Both the position numbers and the translations under genes were made by a program. Shown one piece after another: positions 40,053-48,489 of a DNA stretch of 56,300 nt. The stretch covers positions 1 to 56,300 of the forward strand of contig CAISTS010000019.1 in the NCBI GenBank assembly GCA_903888485.1. Direction: 5' to 3'. Source of the DNA: an uncultured bacterium (lineage in GTDB: Bacteria; Pseudomonadota; Alphaproteobacteria; Rhodospirillales; Rhodospirillaceae). The notes below the pieces were generated by a model. It saw only the letters and a program-made list of their open reading frames with translations. It was not told the origin of the DNA and did no database searches. How positions within the stretch are numbered: position 1 is the stretch's first letter; each line of letters begins with the position of its first letter.

Positions 40053-41041
40053 CGCGCCGCCTCAAGCGGAATGCGCCAGAGCTGACCGGCACGCGCCGAC
40101 GTCAGCCAGATAGAGTCGAAGCCGAACCGCACGGAATCGCCGCCCGCGCCCACCCATTGGCGCACCACGCGGTTGGTGGCGACGTCGATCTTGGTGAGCG
40201 GCACGTCGAACACCGTCGTCCAGATGAAACCCGCGCCATAATGAATCTCGCCGCCGGTTCCGGGAATGCCGGCGGCGACGGTGGCGAAGAGTTTGCGGTC
40301 TTGGGTATCGATGCGGCTCAGGGAGCCGTCGCCCTGATTGAGGGTCCACAGCGCATCCTTGCTCGAGGTCATGAAGCGCGGCTTTGGGCCGACGGGCACG
40401 CGGCCCACGATCGTGTTGCTCGCGGGATCGACGATGATGACGACGTTGTTCGCAACGTCGGTCACCCAGATGAGGTCATCGGCAAACAGCGGATTGCGCG
40501 CCGTCGGCGGCAGCATGATGCGCGCGACGATGGTGTTGGTGGCGGGATCGATGCGCGCGAGCGTGCCCTTGGTGTCGATCACCATCCAGACGGCGTTGGC
40601 GCTGACGGTGATGCCGCCTTCGGTGTCGATGGGGCCGAAGGGCAGGATCGCCGCGATCTTATTGGTGGCAACATCGATGCGCGCCAGCGCCGGCGCCGCC
40701 GGGTCGCAGAGCGGCACCCAGATGCTGCCGAAGGCGGTGTTGATGCCGGAGCAGGGGCTTTTCGGGAACTCGACCTCGGCGGTGATGGTGTCGGTGGCCG
40801 GATCGATGCGCCGCACTTTCTTTTGCGGCCGGTTGGCGAGCCACACCGAATCCCGGGTGATCACCATCCAGTCGGGCACGCCGCCGACGTCGAACACATG
40901 CGACGGCTTCAGCGTGTCGATGGGCACCTGCACGGCCGGCACGCCGGGTTTGGGCGGCTGCTTGTCGGTCAAGGGGCTGCTCTCGGCGGCGAAAGCCCCG
41001 GCCGAGAAAATCAGAGCGGCGATTAGCAGCGCGAGTTTCAT
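40049..41041 (-). CDS. Exported YncE-like beta-propeller protein
   Basis: A 330-residue protein with a signal peptide (MKLALLIAALIFSAGAFA). The rest is a run of about seven repeats of ~40 residues with the pattern LARIDPATNTIVARI / VWLAN, the signature of YncE/virginiamycin-B-lyase-like beta-propellers. Such proteins bind or act on small molecules or DNA in the periplasm. Start ATG 41041 lies 4 bp after the hydrolase stop, so the two are an operon. Confidence 0.82.
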   Translation of the reverse strand: MKLALLIAALIFSAGAFAAESSPLTDKQPPKPGVPAVQVPIDTLKPSHVFDVGGVPDWMVITRDSVWLANRPQKKVRRIDPATDTITAEVEFPKSPCSGINTAFGSIWVPLCDPAAPALARIDVATNKIAAILPFGPIDTEGGITVSANAVWMVIDTKGTLARIDPATNTIVARIMLPPTARNPLFADDLIWVTDVANNVVIIVDPASNTIVGRVPVGPKPRFMTSSKDALWTLNQGDGSLSRIDTQDRKLFATVAAGIPGTGGEIHYGAGFIWTTVFDVPLTKIDVATNRVVRQWVGAGGDSVRFGFDSIWLTSARAGQLWRIPLEAAR

Positions 41042-41045
41042 GACG

Positions 41046-43157
41046 TCATTTGCCCATGAAGTTGCAGCTCTCGTCACTGGCGGGACGGGCGACGATGCGG
41101 TCGTAGAACGCGCCGGCGCGGGCGATCATCGGATTGACGTCGGCCCCGAGGATGAGCTGCTTTTCCGCGAGCGCCAAGGTGGCCGCCGCGTAGGCCTCGG
41201 TATAGGCCTCGCGGGTCGGATAGCGCTCCTTCACGGAAGGCCGGGGATCGCCGCTGGCCAGGCGCTGATCTTCGTCGCTGGGGAAGGGCAGGAAGCTGCC
41301 GTCGACGCGGGCGAGGCGCTCGGGCGCGCCGGTGGCGGCGTTCATGGGGTTCCAGCCGGTGTAGGTGCCGAGCGGCACGGCGATTTCGGGCATACGCAGG
41401 CCGGCCTTGTCGAGGCCGTCGCTGTCGGGCATGGGCACCAGCACCGGCCACGGCTTGCCCGCGCGCGGCGGGACCACGTCGATGACGCCTTCCGCGGCGA
41501 AGCGCGCGCCCAAGTCGAGCCGCGCCGGTTCATAGAGCCGCGTCGGTGTGCGCAGGCCCGTGACCTTGGGGAAGGCCGCGATGTAATCGCTGAGTTTGCC
41601 GAGGCTGTTGTCGCCGACGCGCGGCACCATCGAGGGCGGCGGCTCGCGCTTCAACGTCACCCAGCCGTCGAGGTGGAGCAGCAGCGAGCGCAACGCGGGG
41701 CGATAGTCGAGCGCGGCGCGGCAGTTGGCATAGGTGCCGCGGTCCGTGGTGGGCGCCAGCGCCTGCGTGCCGCCGGCAATCGCATAGATGCGCGCGCGCG
41801 GATGGATGTCGAGATCGATGAGGCCATCGGCGGTGACGTGGCCCAGCGATGCGGCGCGGGTCCAATAAGCAGATGATTCATCGACATAGAACAGGCGGGG
41901 CACGATGCCGAGCGCGCTCGCGCGGTCGAGCACGCTCGCGGTCGCCATGGTGACGGGATCGGTCTGCGCGCCGGTCGCGAAGGGGAAAAGGTCGGTCGGG
42001 AAATCCAGGCTGACGTCGGGGCCCGCCTGTTGTCCGGGCTGCGCGAAGCGGACGTTGATGCCGCCGTGGGCCGCGCCGCCTGCGGTCATGAAGGCGCCGT
42101 CGAAGGCGACGCGCCTGCGCGCATCGGTCAGCAGGCCGAAGTACACGACACTCTGCAACGCGCGTGCGCCCTGGGCGCGGCCGAAGGCATAGACCGCCGT
42201 CGGAAGTGCAGCTCCGTTGGCGAGAAGAGGATTAAGCGTGCCGTAACGGTCGGCGCGGTCGCTGCGGAAGAAGATGAGCGCGTCGCGGATGCCGGCAAGG
42301 CCGAGGCCGGTCACGCGTGGGGAGCGCGTGGTGTAGGTGAGGGCATAGATCGACCCGGCCTTGAAGCCGCCATCGAGCGAAATGACTGTGGGATCGTAGA
42401 TGGTGCGGCCGTCCTTATCGTAGCCCCAGTGCCAGCGTTCACGGGGAATGGCGTTGCGCGGCGCGTTGGCGCTGTCGCGCACCGTCAACGTATCGCTGGC
42501 GGCGGCGGGATCGATCGGTTCGTAGCCGACGGCGGCCGGGCTGAGGTGGCGCGCGCTGGGCGACGTTTGCATGACGACGACCTCGCCGCTCACGCGTCCG
42601 AAGATCGGCTTGCCGGCTTCCATGGCCACCGGCACATCGGCGCGCAGCACGCCGGGCGCGGGCACGAGATCCCAGTTCCAGCCGGTGGCGAGCAGCGCAT
42701 AGCCCTGCTCCATGAGGAAGCCGTTGCCGGCATCGGCGGCGGTGACGGGCAGGTTTGTCTGCGGCGCATCGTTGAAGAGGCTGAGCAGGGTCAGGCCGCC
42801 GCGGTCGGCGGCTTCGTACAGCAGCCGGCCGTTGCCGCGCGCCGGATCGAGCGGGCGCAGCAAAATAAAATCGGAGGCGAACATGACGCGCCCCGCCGCA
42901 TCGCGCGGCGCGAGGCTGACATCGGTGATGGTCTGGTTTTCGGGCGCGGCGGGATCGATGGCGTAGTGCAGGCGCCCGCGCAGGCGTTCATAAGGACCGA
43001 CGTTGCCGAAGGACTTACCCTCGGCAAACAGCACGCGCTCGAAGACCTCGATGCGTTCGACGTCGGCCGCTGCGGGCCCGGGCAAAAGGAGGAGCGTGAT
43101 GGATATCACGGTCGCCGTCCACAGCCCCCGCCATGGACTCGCGAATCGTTGTGGCAT
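41046..43157 (-). CDS. Large exported alpha/beta-hydrolase domain protein
   Basis: A 703-residue protein with a signal peptide (about 1-31, ending GPAAA). The body matches the 'alpha/beta hydrolase domain' family (PF20091-type) of secreted uncharacterised hydrolases: YERLRGRLHYAIDPAAPENQ, GRLLYEAADRGG, YALLATGWNWDL and the C-terminal GTYTGWNPM. The catalytic residues are not fixed by me from sequence alone. Probably an esterase or amidase in the periplasm, paired with the propeller protein that follows. Divergent from the SDR gene across ~100 bp. Confidence 0.82.
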   Translation of the reverse strand: MPQRFASPWRGLWTATVISITLLLLPGPAAADVERIEVFERVLFAEGKSFGNVGPYERLRGRLHYAIDPAAPENQTITDVSLAPRDAAGRVMFASDFILLRPLDPARGNGRLLYEAADRGGLTLLSLFNDAPQTNLPVTAADAGNGFLMEQGYALLATGWNWDLVPAPGVLRADVPVAMEAGKPIFGRVSGEVVVMQTSPSARHLSPAAVGYEPIDPAAASDTLTVRDSANAPRNAIPRERWHWGYDKDGRTIYDPTVISLDGGFKAGSIYALTYTTRSPRVTGLGLAGIRDALIFFRSDRADRYGTLNPLLANGAALPTAVYAFGRAQGARALQSVVYFGLLTDARRRVAFDGAFMTAGGAAHGGINVRFAQPGQQAGPDVSLDFPTDLFPFATGAQTDPVTMATASVLDRASALGIVPRLFYVDESSAYWTRAASLGHVTADGLIDLDIHPRARIYAIAGGTQALAPTTDRGTYANCRAALDYRPALRSLLLHLDGWVTLKREPPPSMVPRVGDNSLGKLSDYIAAFPKVTGLRTPTRLYEPARLDLGARFAAEGVIDVVPPRAGKPWPVLVPMPDSDGLDKAGLRMPEIAVPLGTYTGWNPMNAATGAPERLARVDGSFLPFPSDEDQRLASGDPRPSVKERYPTREAYTEAYAAATLALAEKQLILGADVNPMIARAGAFYDRIVARPASDESCNFMGK

Positions 43158-43256
43158 GAGTCAAATCCCTCGTAGTCCGAAAGCAGCTCCCCTTTCGCAG
43201 TATGCCCAAAGTTTGGCTATAGTCCAAAGAGTGGATGGGGGTTTCGGGGGAACGAG

Positions 43257-44033
43257 ATGAAGACGCAATCGCCTTTCGATCTGAGCGGGCAAGTGGTGGT
43301 GGTCAGCGGCGGCAGCCGCGGCATCGGCCGGGCCATATCCCTGATGATGGCAGGGGCGGGCGCCAAGGTTGTTGTCGCCAGCCGCAAGATAGAGGCTTGT
43401 GAGGCTGTGGTCGCCGAAATCGCCGCGGCGGGCGGCGAAGGGCTTCCCGTCGCGTGCAATATTTCTCACGCCGATCAACGTGCGGCTTTGGTCGCCGCGG
43501 CCGAGAAAAGGTTCGGGCCGGTTTCAACCCTCGTGTGCAACGCTGCCGCGAACGTGCACTACGGCCCCTTGGCGACCCTCGACGCCGGGTCCTTTGAAAA
43601 AATCATGAACACCAACGTCGGGTCCAATATCGACCTCATCAACCGGGTCGCGCCGGGCATGGCGGCGGCGGGCGGCGGGGCGGTGATCCTGCTCGCCAGC
43701 ATCGCCGGCATGGTCGGCAGCAAGCTGATCGGCGCCTATGCGCTCTCGAAGGCGGCCGACAGCCAACTGGCCCGCAACTACGCCGTCGAGCTCGGCCCCA
43801 AGGGCATCCGCGTCAATGCCATCGCGCCGGGGCTGATCAAGACCGAGTTTTCGACCAAGCTGTGGGAAGGCGACAAAGGTGCCGACTTTTCCAGCCGCAC
43901 GCCCCTCGGGCGCGTGGGCGAAGCGGAAGACATCGCCGGCGCGGCGGTGTTTCTCGCCTCGAAAGCGGCCGCCTACATCACCGGGCAGACGATCGTTGTC
44001 GATGGCGGCATCACCATCGCCGATCCGTTCTGA
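43257..44033 (+). CDS. SDR-family NAD(P)-dependent oxidoreductase
   Basis: A 258-residue classical SDR. Cofactor motif VSGGSRGIGRAISLMM, catalytic Ser in ILLASIAGMVG and YxxxK in YALSKAA. The C terminus is ITGQTIVVDGGITIADPF. The last 63 bases (43971-44033) are present again, diverged, at 48490-48551, the far border of the low-G+C insert. So this gene lies exactly at the insertion boundary. Substrate unknown. Confidence 0.92.
   Translation: MKTQSPFDLSGQVVVVSGGSRGIGRAISLMMAGAGAKVVVASRKIEACEAVVAEIAAAGGEGLPVACNISHADQRAALVAAAEKRFGPVSTLVCNAAANVHYGPLATLDAGSFEKIMNTNVGSNIDLINRVAPGMAAAGGGAVILLASIAGMVGSKLIGAYALSKAADSQLARNYAVELGPKGIRVNAIAPGLIKTEFSTKLWEGDKGADFSSRTPLGRVGEAEDIAGAAVFLASKAAAYITGQTIVVDGGITIADPF
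43971..44033 (+). repeat. Left copy of the SDR 3'-end repeat
   Basis: Last 63 bases of the SDR gene. The right copy (48490-48551) encodes GGIAIADPF and a stop where this copy encodes GGITIADPF and a stop; CCATCGCCGATCCGTTCT is identical in both. It marks the left border of the insert. Confidence 0.75.
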
Positions 44034-44094
44034 CCTCCCCTGCCGGGTTGAGTGAAGATATCCTCGATAGACGGCGGCGTGTGCAAATCCCTAC

Positions 44095-44131
44095 TGGCGT
44101 CCCGTCGGTGATGAAGTGGGTAGCAGTGGAC
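44095..44131 (+). repeat. Direct repeat inside the insert, copy 1
   Basis: TGGCGTCCCGTCGGTGATGA continues into a GTGGGTA...GGAC tail. It matches 46822-46859 with a few substitutions and single-base indels. The two copies are in direct orientation about 2.7 kb apart and enclose the carbonic-anhydrase-like gene, terC remnant and TauE gene. Confidence 0.6.
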
Positions 44132-44227
44132 TAGAACGATTTCCCTGAGGATTCTTTCGTCGTGAGCAGGTCTTATCAAATGTATCGAAGCTGCCGCCAA
44201 ACCTTACAATCCGCTATCGGTGCCGGT

Positions 44228-44785
44228 TCAAGCAAACATTTCGATCTTGCCGTCGAGAGCCATGAGACCAGTTTCGACCGCTAGAGCGGGCTGCCTCTCG
44301 GCGACCTGCTTGCGAAAATCGGCCAATGCCATCCCATGAGTCTCAGTTTCGGCTGCTGCAGTGGCGACCTTGTCCGCGCCAAAGGCGATTCGGGCAGCGC
44401 CGCAATCGCGGTGTGTGATTGCAATGACCTTCTTGATCTTGTGCAACTGGATTGACGTACCAAGGTTATCCCAGAATGCCTTGTGCCAATCTTTGAACGC
44501 GGGATGAGTGACGCCGATCGCCGAACCCGCGATGACAAACTGGCTATACTTTCCTTTGAGTTGGCGATCGGCGAGATAGTTGCGCACCGGCTCCTGCAGT
44601 CGCGGGTCGATACAGGCCAGCACCATAGCCTCATAATTGCCTTCAGCAGCCCAGGCCATATTGGGTAATAGCCCCAGGGCGGCAGTTACTCCGGCGTAGC
44701 GCAAAAAACTGCGCCGGTCCGAATTCGATGCGAGCAAACCATGCGCCGAACCACCACAACATCCACATACGATTTTCGAGGGCAC
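44228..44785 (-). CDS. Tat-exported beta-carbonic-anhydrase-like protein
   Basis: A 185-residue protein. A twin-arginine signal (DRRSFLRYAG, then a hydrophobic stretch ending AWAAE) follows a short Cys-rich start (CGCCGG). The mature part has the beta-carbonic anhydrase zinc motifs: ACIDPRL (CxDxR) and AITHRDCGAAR (HxxC). Beta-CAs hydrate CO2; export by Tat and the small size are unusual. I chose the GTG at 44785 because ACGGAG precedes it; the frame is open 48 codons upstream but that part has no signal features. The closest relatives are annotated only as carbonic-anhydrase family. Confidence 0.7.
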   Translation of the reverse strand: MPSKIVCGCCGGSAHGLLASNSDRRSFLRYAGVTAALGLLPNMAWAAEGNYEAMVLACIDPRLQEPVRNYLADRQLKGKYSQFVIAGSAIGVTHPAFKDWHKAFWDNLGTSIQLHKIKKVIAITHRDCGAARIAFGADKVATAAAETETHGMALADFRKQVAERQPALAVETGLMALDGKIEMFA

Positions 44786-45226
44786 CGGAAATCTCCGTTT
44801 TAATTGAACCTGCTCAACGGCCAAGCATCGACCGCGAGGGGAGAAGTTTATTTCAGCCCTTGGCCGACCGTACACCGCGCGTTTGAAACCAGTGAGTAAG
44901 AGTCGGTAACGCTGGTGTTGCAGTGGCAAGCGGGTTCACCGGTGTCAGGTCGACCGTTTAGCCATAGCACTGCGCTCTGTGGCAGCGTCGACTTTGGCCG
45001 AATGGTGTACCGCAGGCAATGAACGTGAGCGCTGGTGGAGATTAACAGCCAGGTGTGGAGAAATGGGCCGGTCAGTGCCGTCCTTGATGTGACGCGCCGG
45101 TGTTTCCTCATTCAGACAGAAATCGCATGCCGTCTACCTCGAGGTCGGCTGAAAACGTCCAGCCGATCGCGACGATGGCTAAAGTAAAAACGGGGTTCGC
45201 AGGTGATGGTCGAGTGTTCCACCCGC
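44786..45226. other. Gap inside the insert
   Basis: About 440 bp without a supportable gene. Several overlapping short open frames exist on both strands, none with a Shine-Dalgarno and family match. It may be remnant DNA of an earlier insertion. I found no transposase motif. Confidence 0.4.
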
Positions 45227-45684
45227 CTATTGGTTCACCTTCCCCCCAATCTTATTTGATGCTATTTCCGCGTCTTCCACAGCGATCAGGAAACCCCCCG
45301 CTGCCAATATGCACAGCGTGACGGATAACGACACGCTGACCGGTATCTTCGCCAGACCGAAGGTGTCGGCGACGAAAATCTTCGCTCCGATGAAGACCAG
45401 CAAGATGCTCGGCGCATACTTGAAAGAGTGGAACCGTTCCACCATGGCCGCTAGGGCGAAGTAGAACGCACGAAGGCCTAGGATGCAAAGATGTTCAATG
45501 TGCAAACCAAGAGCGGATCGGTGGTGATCGCGAAAATGGCCGGGACCAAGCCCGCGGCGAATATGACGTCGGCCACCTCCACCATGATCAAGAGAATCAC
45601 CAGCCGAGGGCCGTGCTCAAGTGGATAGAACCGAGCATTCGACGTCTCAGCAGAGCCGCCGACGATAGAAGGGATAACATTCAA
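45227..45684 (-). pseudogene. Truncated, frameshifted TerC-family membrane protein
   Basis: Two adjacent minus-strand frames together encode TerC/Alx family sequence: LVILLIMVEVADVIFAAGLV then PAIFAITTDPLLVCTLNIFA, and after a frame change LGLRAFYFALAAMVERFHSF and ILLVFIGAKIFV. The change is explained by one missing base at the stretch GCATCCTAGGC near 45478-45484, where GCAATCCTAGGC would restore the frame. The N-terminal half of a normal TerC is missing, and the conserved VDS(I)PAIFA reads AAGLVPAIFA, losing the Asp. The gene is therefore dead by three criteria. Confidence 0.8.
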
Positions 45685-45823
45685 GATGCATGTACCGGAG
45701 CGAATCCAGGGAAGTTTTGTTGACTATACTGCTCCATGGTGACGAGTTTTCCTGAGGCCACCGACCAGAACCCGGCAACGCCGCTAATACCGGCGTCCGC
45801 AAAAACAAGTAGATGAGGCGCAT

Positions 45824-46564
45824 GTGGAAGAACTCTTGCTTTTCGTTGCGGTCGGATTCGCCGCCCAAGTTGTGGACGGTGCCTTGGGCATGGCCTATGG
45901 AGTAAGCGCAACCGCCGTCCTGCTGAATTTCGGCGTGACGCCAGCCGTCGCGAGCGCAACGGTCCACGCGGCGGAAGTATTCACGACCGGAGCGTCGGGC
46001 ATCTCACACTGGCGCCTGGGTAACGTGAAGAAAGAGCTGTTCTGGAAACTCGTCCTGCCCGGCGCCGTTGGTGGAGGCGTTGGCGCTTATGTGCTGGTGT
46101 CTGTGCCGAGTGAGAATATCCAGCCTATCGTAAGCGTGTATCTCTTCGTGTTGGGCGCGGTGATCTTGCTAAAGGCTCTGCGCCGAAAGCCAAGACCGCC
46201 ATCAGAATTGAAACACACGCGTGCCCTTGGCTTTGTTGGTGCGGCACTCGATGCCCTCGGCGGCGGCGGATGGGGGGCTACAGTCACCGGTTCTCTCATC
46301 GGCAGGGGTCTGGAGTCACGTTTCGTCATTGGCACATCCAATGCCGCAGAGTTCTTCATCACTACCGTGATTTCACTGACTTTCCTGGGGACAATAGGCC
46401 TTGAGCTATGGCCCATGATCACAGGTCTCATCATCGGTGGCGTCGCCGCCGCCCCCTTTGGCGCGCTGCTGGCGCGCCATACCCCCGACCGGGCGCTCAT
46501 GGGCCTCGTCGGCGTCCTTATCATGGGTTTAAGCACGCGAAACCTTATTCATCATCTCGGTTAG
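45824..46564 (+). CDS. Sulfite exporter TauE/SafE-family membrane protein
   Basis: A 246-residue membrane protein of the TauE/SafE (DUF81) family with about 7-8 helices. Family features are GFAAQVVDGALGMAYGVSAT, HAAEVFTTGASGISHWRLGN and IGTSNAAEFFITTVISL. Members export sulfite, sulfoacetate or related anions. Start is GTG 45824 with GATGAGG upstream; an ATG two bases earlier is out of frame. A 26-codon ORF (45736-45816) ends 7 bp before it and may be a leader. It is the best preserved gene in the insert. Confidence 0.85.
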   Translation: MEELLLFVAVGFAAQVVDGALGMAYGVSATAVLLNFGVTPAVASATVHAAEVFTTGASGISHWRLGNVKKELFWKLVLPGAVGGGVGAYVLVSVPSENIQPIVSVYLFVLGAVILLKALRRKPRPPSELKHTRALGFVGAALDALGGGGWGATVTGSLIGRGLESRFVIGTSNAAEFFITTVISLTFLGTIGLELWPMITGLIIGGVAAAPFGALLARHTPDRALMGLVGVLIMGLSTRNLIHHLG

Positions 46565-46950
46565 GAATGCCGCGCCGGGCGCGCCTCGCGCCACCGTACC
46601 TATGGAAATTGACCAACCATAAGATTGGGCGCTGCAGCCAAGTCCTGGCCCAACTCATACCCACGGGCGATCCGGCTTTCCGGCGCGCGAGTATGACCCT
46701 CTTCATTGACCTTAATAGAGGCCAAGGACGGCGAGTTGAGGCTGAGAGGGTCCGCATTAGCGGCGCTTGTGCCAACGGCGAATAACTCTCCGAAAGCGGA
46801 GTTCATGCTTTTACACAGGAATGGCGTGCCGTCGGTGATGAAAGTGGGTACGTCTGGACCATACTAATGAAGTTAGATGGCAGGTTGATCTCTGTGAAAG
46901 CGGCATCGGCCGTGCCGGCGGTAAAGCGCGGCACGGCCCTGCGTCGCGTG
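46565..46950. other. Gap inside the insert
   Basis: About 385 bp without a supportable gene between the TauE gene and a tiny minus-strand ORF. It contains the second copy of the internal direct repeat (46822-46859). Short open frames here have no family match. Confidence 0.4.
46822..46859 (+). repeat. Direct repeat inside the insert, copy 2
   Basis: Matches 44095-44131: TGGCGTGCCGTCGGTGATGA then AAGTGGGTA...TGGAC. One substitution and a few 1-base indels separate the copies. Flanking sequence on both sides differs, so the repeat is about 37 bp. Confidence 0.6.
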
Positions 46951-47034
46951 TTAGTCGGGGACGATCTCGCTTGCTATCCAGATCGAAGAGATCGCACCAA
47001 TCACCATCAACGAAATCACGAAGAGTTCAAACAT
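46951..47034 (-). CDS. Tiny 27-aa membrane protein
   Basis: From ATG 47034 the minus strand encodes MFELFVISLMVIGAISSIWI and ASEIVPD, a single hydrophobic helix with a short acidic tail. CAGGAAAA lies at a suitable distance before the ATG. It resembles other very small bacterial membrane proteins. Evidence is topology and ribosome-binding site only; function unknown. Confidence 0.45.
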   Translation of the reverse strand: MFELFVISLMVIGAISSIWIASEIVPD

Positions 47035-47109
47035 GACGTTTTTCCTGAGGAAGGTTGTGTTTCGATACCCAGCTTATGAGGAACATCACGCGCTCTGCGC
47101 GCTGTCCTC

Positions 47110-47310
47110 TCATGCCGGGACTTGGGTGCGCTGTGACTGCTGCCGCCGGTAGTCCGCAATCCGGTCTAGGACCGAAAAGCGGATCTTTTCGAGATTAAGC
47201 AGACGGAAGCGATTGGGCTTTTCCTGCATCCGCTCATCTTCGATTCGATAGCCCAGTATTCGAGACTGGAGAACCAGCGTGCGGAATTCGCGATAGTCGT
47301 AATAATCCAT
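47110..47310 (-). CDS. Small hypothetical protein with strong ribosome-binding site
   Basis: A 66-residue protein from ATG 47310 (MDYYDYREFRTLVLQSRILG), preceded by AAAGGAG at ideal spacing. It is charged, helical and contains no Cys: LNLEKIRFSVLDRIADYRRQ. No family recognised. The good Shine-Dalgarno and coherent amphipathic sequence support it being a real gene in an otherwise decayed region. Confidence 0.5.
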   Translation of the reverse strand: MDYYDYREFRTLVLQSRILGYRIEDERMQEKPNRFRLLNLEKIRFSVLDRIADYRRQQSQRTQVPA

Positions 47311-47768
47311 AAGCCACACTCCTTTGAGGTTTCATGGCTCGGATTCGACTCGATGTGTCTATGAAAAGAAATCAGACCTGCACCGAGTAAACCCGATGCG
47401 GTCCGACATCGCGGATGTTCTTGAATACATCCGCCAGAGGGGCCCGGCCCGCACCAGGAAGATGGGGCCGTTTGATCTACTTTTCAAGAATCAGTGGGAA
47501 ACAATTGGCGACAAAGTGTAACAGGGGTCCGCCTGCCGTCGTTGCAGGGGCCGGTCGCATTAGAGAGACCGGTTGCATGAGCAGGCGAGCGATGGAGCGG
47601 GGCGCTGTGAAAGAGATTCCATTTGATGAATTAGCGAACACCTGCAAGACGGCCGACGTGGGGCTGCGTACATTCAGGCGCAGGCCAACGTCGCCAAATG
47701 ACGGCACAGCGTATCGAAGCTTGATTGTCACGAACTAAGCGACCGTGTAGGGTTAAAGCTAGGCACGT
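47311..47768. other. Gap inside the insert
   Basis: About 460 bp with no well-supported gene. A 53-codon plus ORF from ATG 47577 (start MSRRAMERGAVKEIPFDELA) has no ribosome-binding site or family match and is only a candidate. CCGGTC...GACCGG near 47550-47571 is a small inverted repeat. Confidence 0.35.
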
Positions 47769-48386
47769 ATGGGAAAAGTGTTGCGCGCCCGCCTATGCGC
47801 GCAACCAGACTGTCGGGACATCCGGAACACTATCGTGTCGTTAAACTTGCCGAAGTTGCAATCATTCTTCGACCACTGGCGTCGACTTGGGAGCGGGCAT
47901 CAATTGCCTACGCTCCGGAGTTACCTGGACGACCCCCCCTTTGAGTTCCAACCGTTCGTAACGATCACTGATATGTACTCGGCCGATGCGATCCGCATTC
48001 GGTTAATGGGTACCAGGCTCGCGAACGCGGTTGGTGAACGTACGGGAGGTGGGTTCAAAGACTCATTCACCGAACGGGCTGCCAGCATAGCTGGGGAGCT
48101 GTCGTGGGCTGCTGGCCAACAGAAGGCTGGCTATGTGGCCTTGCGCAAGTTCAGTTCCCAACTGGGTGGAGACCTCATGTGCCCGACGATCAGCTTGCCT
48201 CTTACGAACGCCAACGTTCCCCACGTGATAGTAACGTATTTTGATGTGCAGGATCGCAACTCTAACTGGACCGTTCAAAGCGCGGCTAAGAAGATTGTCG
48301 CTGTCGAATTCAAAGAGTGGATCGACGTCGGTTGTGGGAAGCCAGAGGCGGTTAAAACAGGATCTGGCGAAGTCTTGAGGCTCTAA
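47769..48386 (+). CDS. PAS-domain (PAS_5-like) protein
   Basis: A 205-residue protein with a single PAS-like domain of the kind common in rhizobia and rhodospirilla: LPTLRSYLDDPPFEFQPFVT, AIRIRLMGTRLANAVGERTG and CPTISLPLTNAN. There is no output domain, so it is probably a ligand or redox sensor acting through a partner. It starts with ATG 47769 (MGKVLRARLC); a later start nearer LPKLQSFFDHWRRL is also possible. It is the last gene of the low-G+C insert. Confidence 0.65.
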   Translation: MGKVLRARLCAQPDCRDIRNTIVSLNLPKLQSFFDHWRRLGSGHQLPTLRSYLDDPPFEFQPFVTITDMYSADAIRIRLMGTRLANAVGERTGGGFKDSFTERAASIAGELSWAAGQQKAGYVALRKFSSQLGGDLMCPTISLPLTNANVPHVIVTYFDVQDRNSNWTVQSAAKKIVAVEFKEWIDVGCGKPEAVKTGSGEVLRL

Positions 48387-48442
48387 CGATCGATTTGCGC
48401 CCAAGGTGGTCGGTGCGTCCTGACCCTGGCTCTCGTGATGCT

Positions 48443-48471
48443 AGCCCCCGTAATAGTAACACGGGGGGGCT
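48443..48471. other. G/C-rich hairpin
   Basis: AGCCCCCGT (48443-48451) pairs with ACGGGGG...CT (48461-48471) around a 9-nt loop. No T-run follows. It lies just inside the right border of the insert and may be a terminator remnant or structural element. Confidence 0.35.
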
Positions 48472-48489
48472 CAAAATACCCCGGCGCGC

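Noticed and set aside
40338..41876. 512-codon plus-strand ORF
   Set aside because: Spans two minus-strand genes (beta-propeller and hydrolase) in antisense; no domain content.
42030..43175. 381-codon plus-strand ORF
   Set aside because: Antisense shadow of the alpha/beta hydrolase, whose family match is clear.
45736..45816. 26-codon leader ORF before the TauE gene
   Set aside because: Pro/Thr-rich, no ribosome-binding site or attenuator structure seen; mentioned only as a possibility in the TauE entry.
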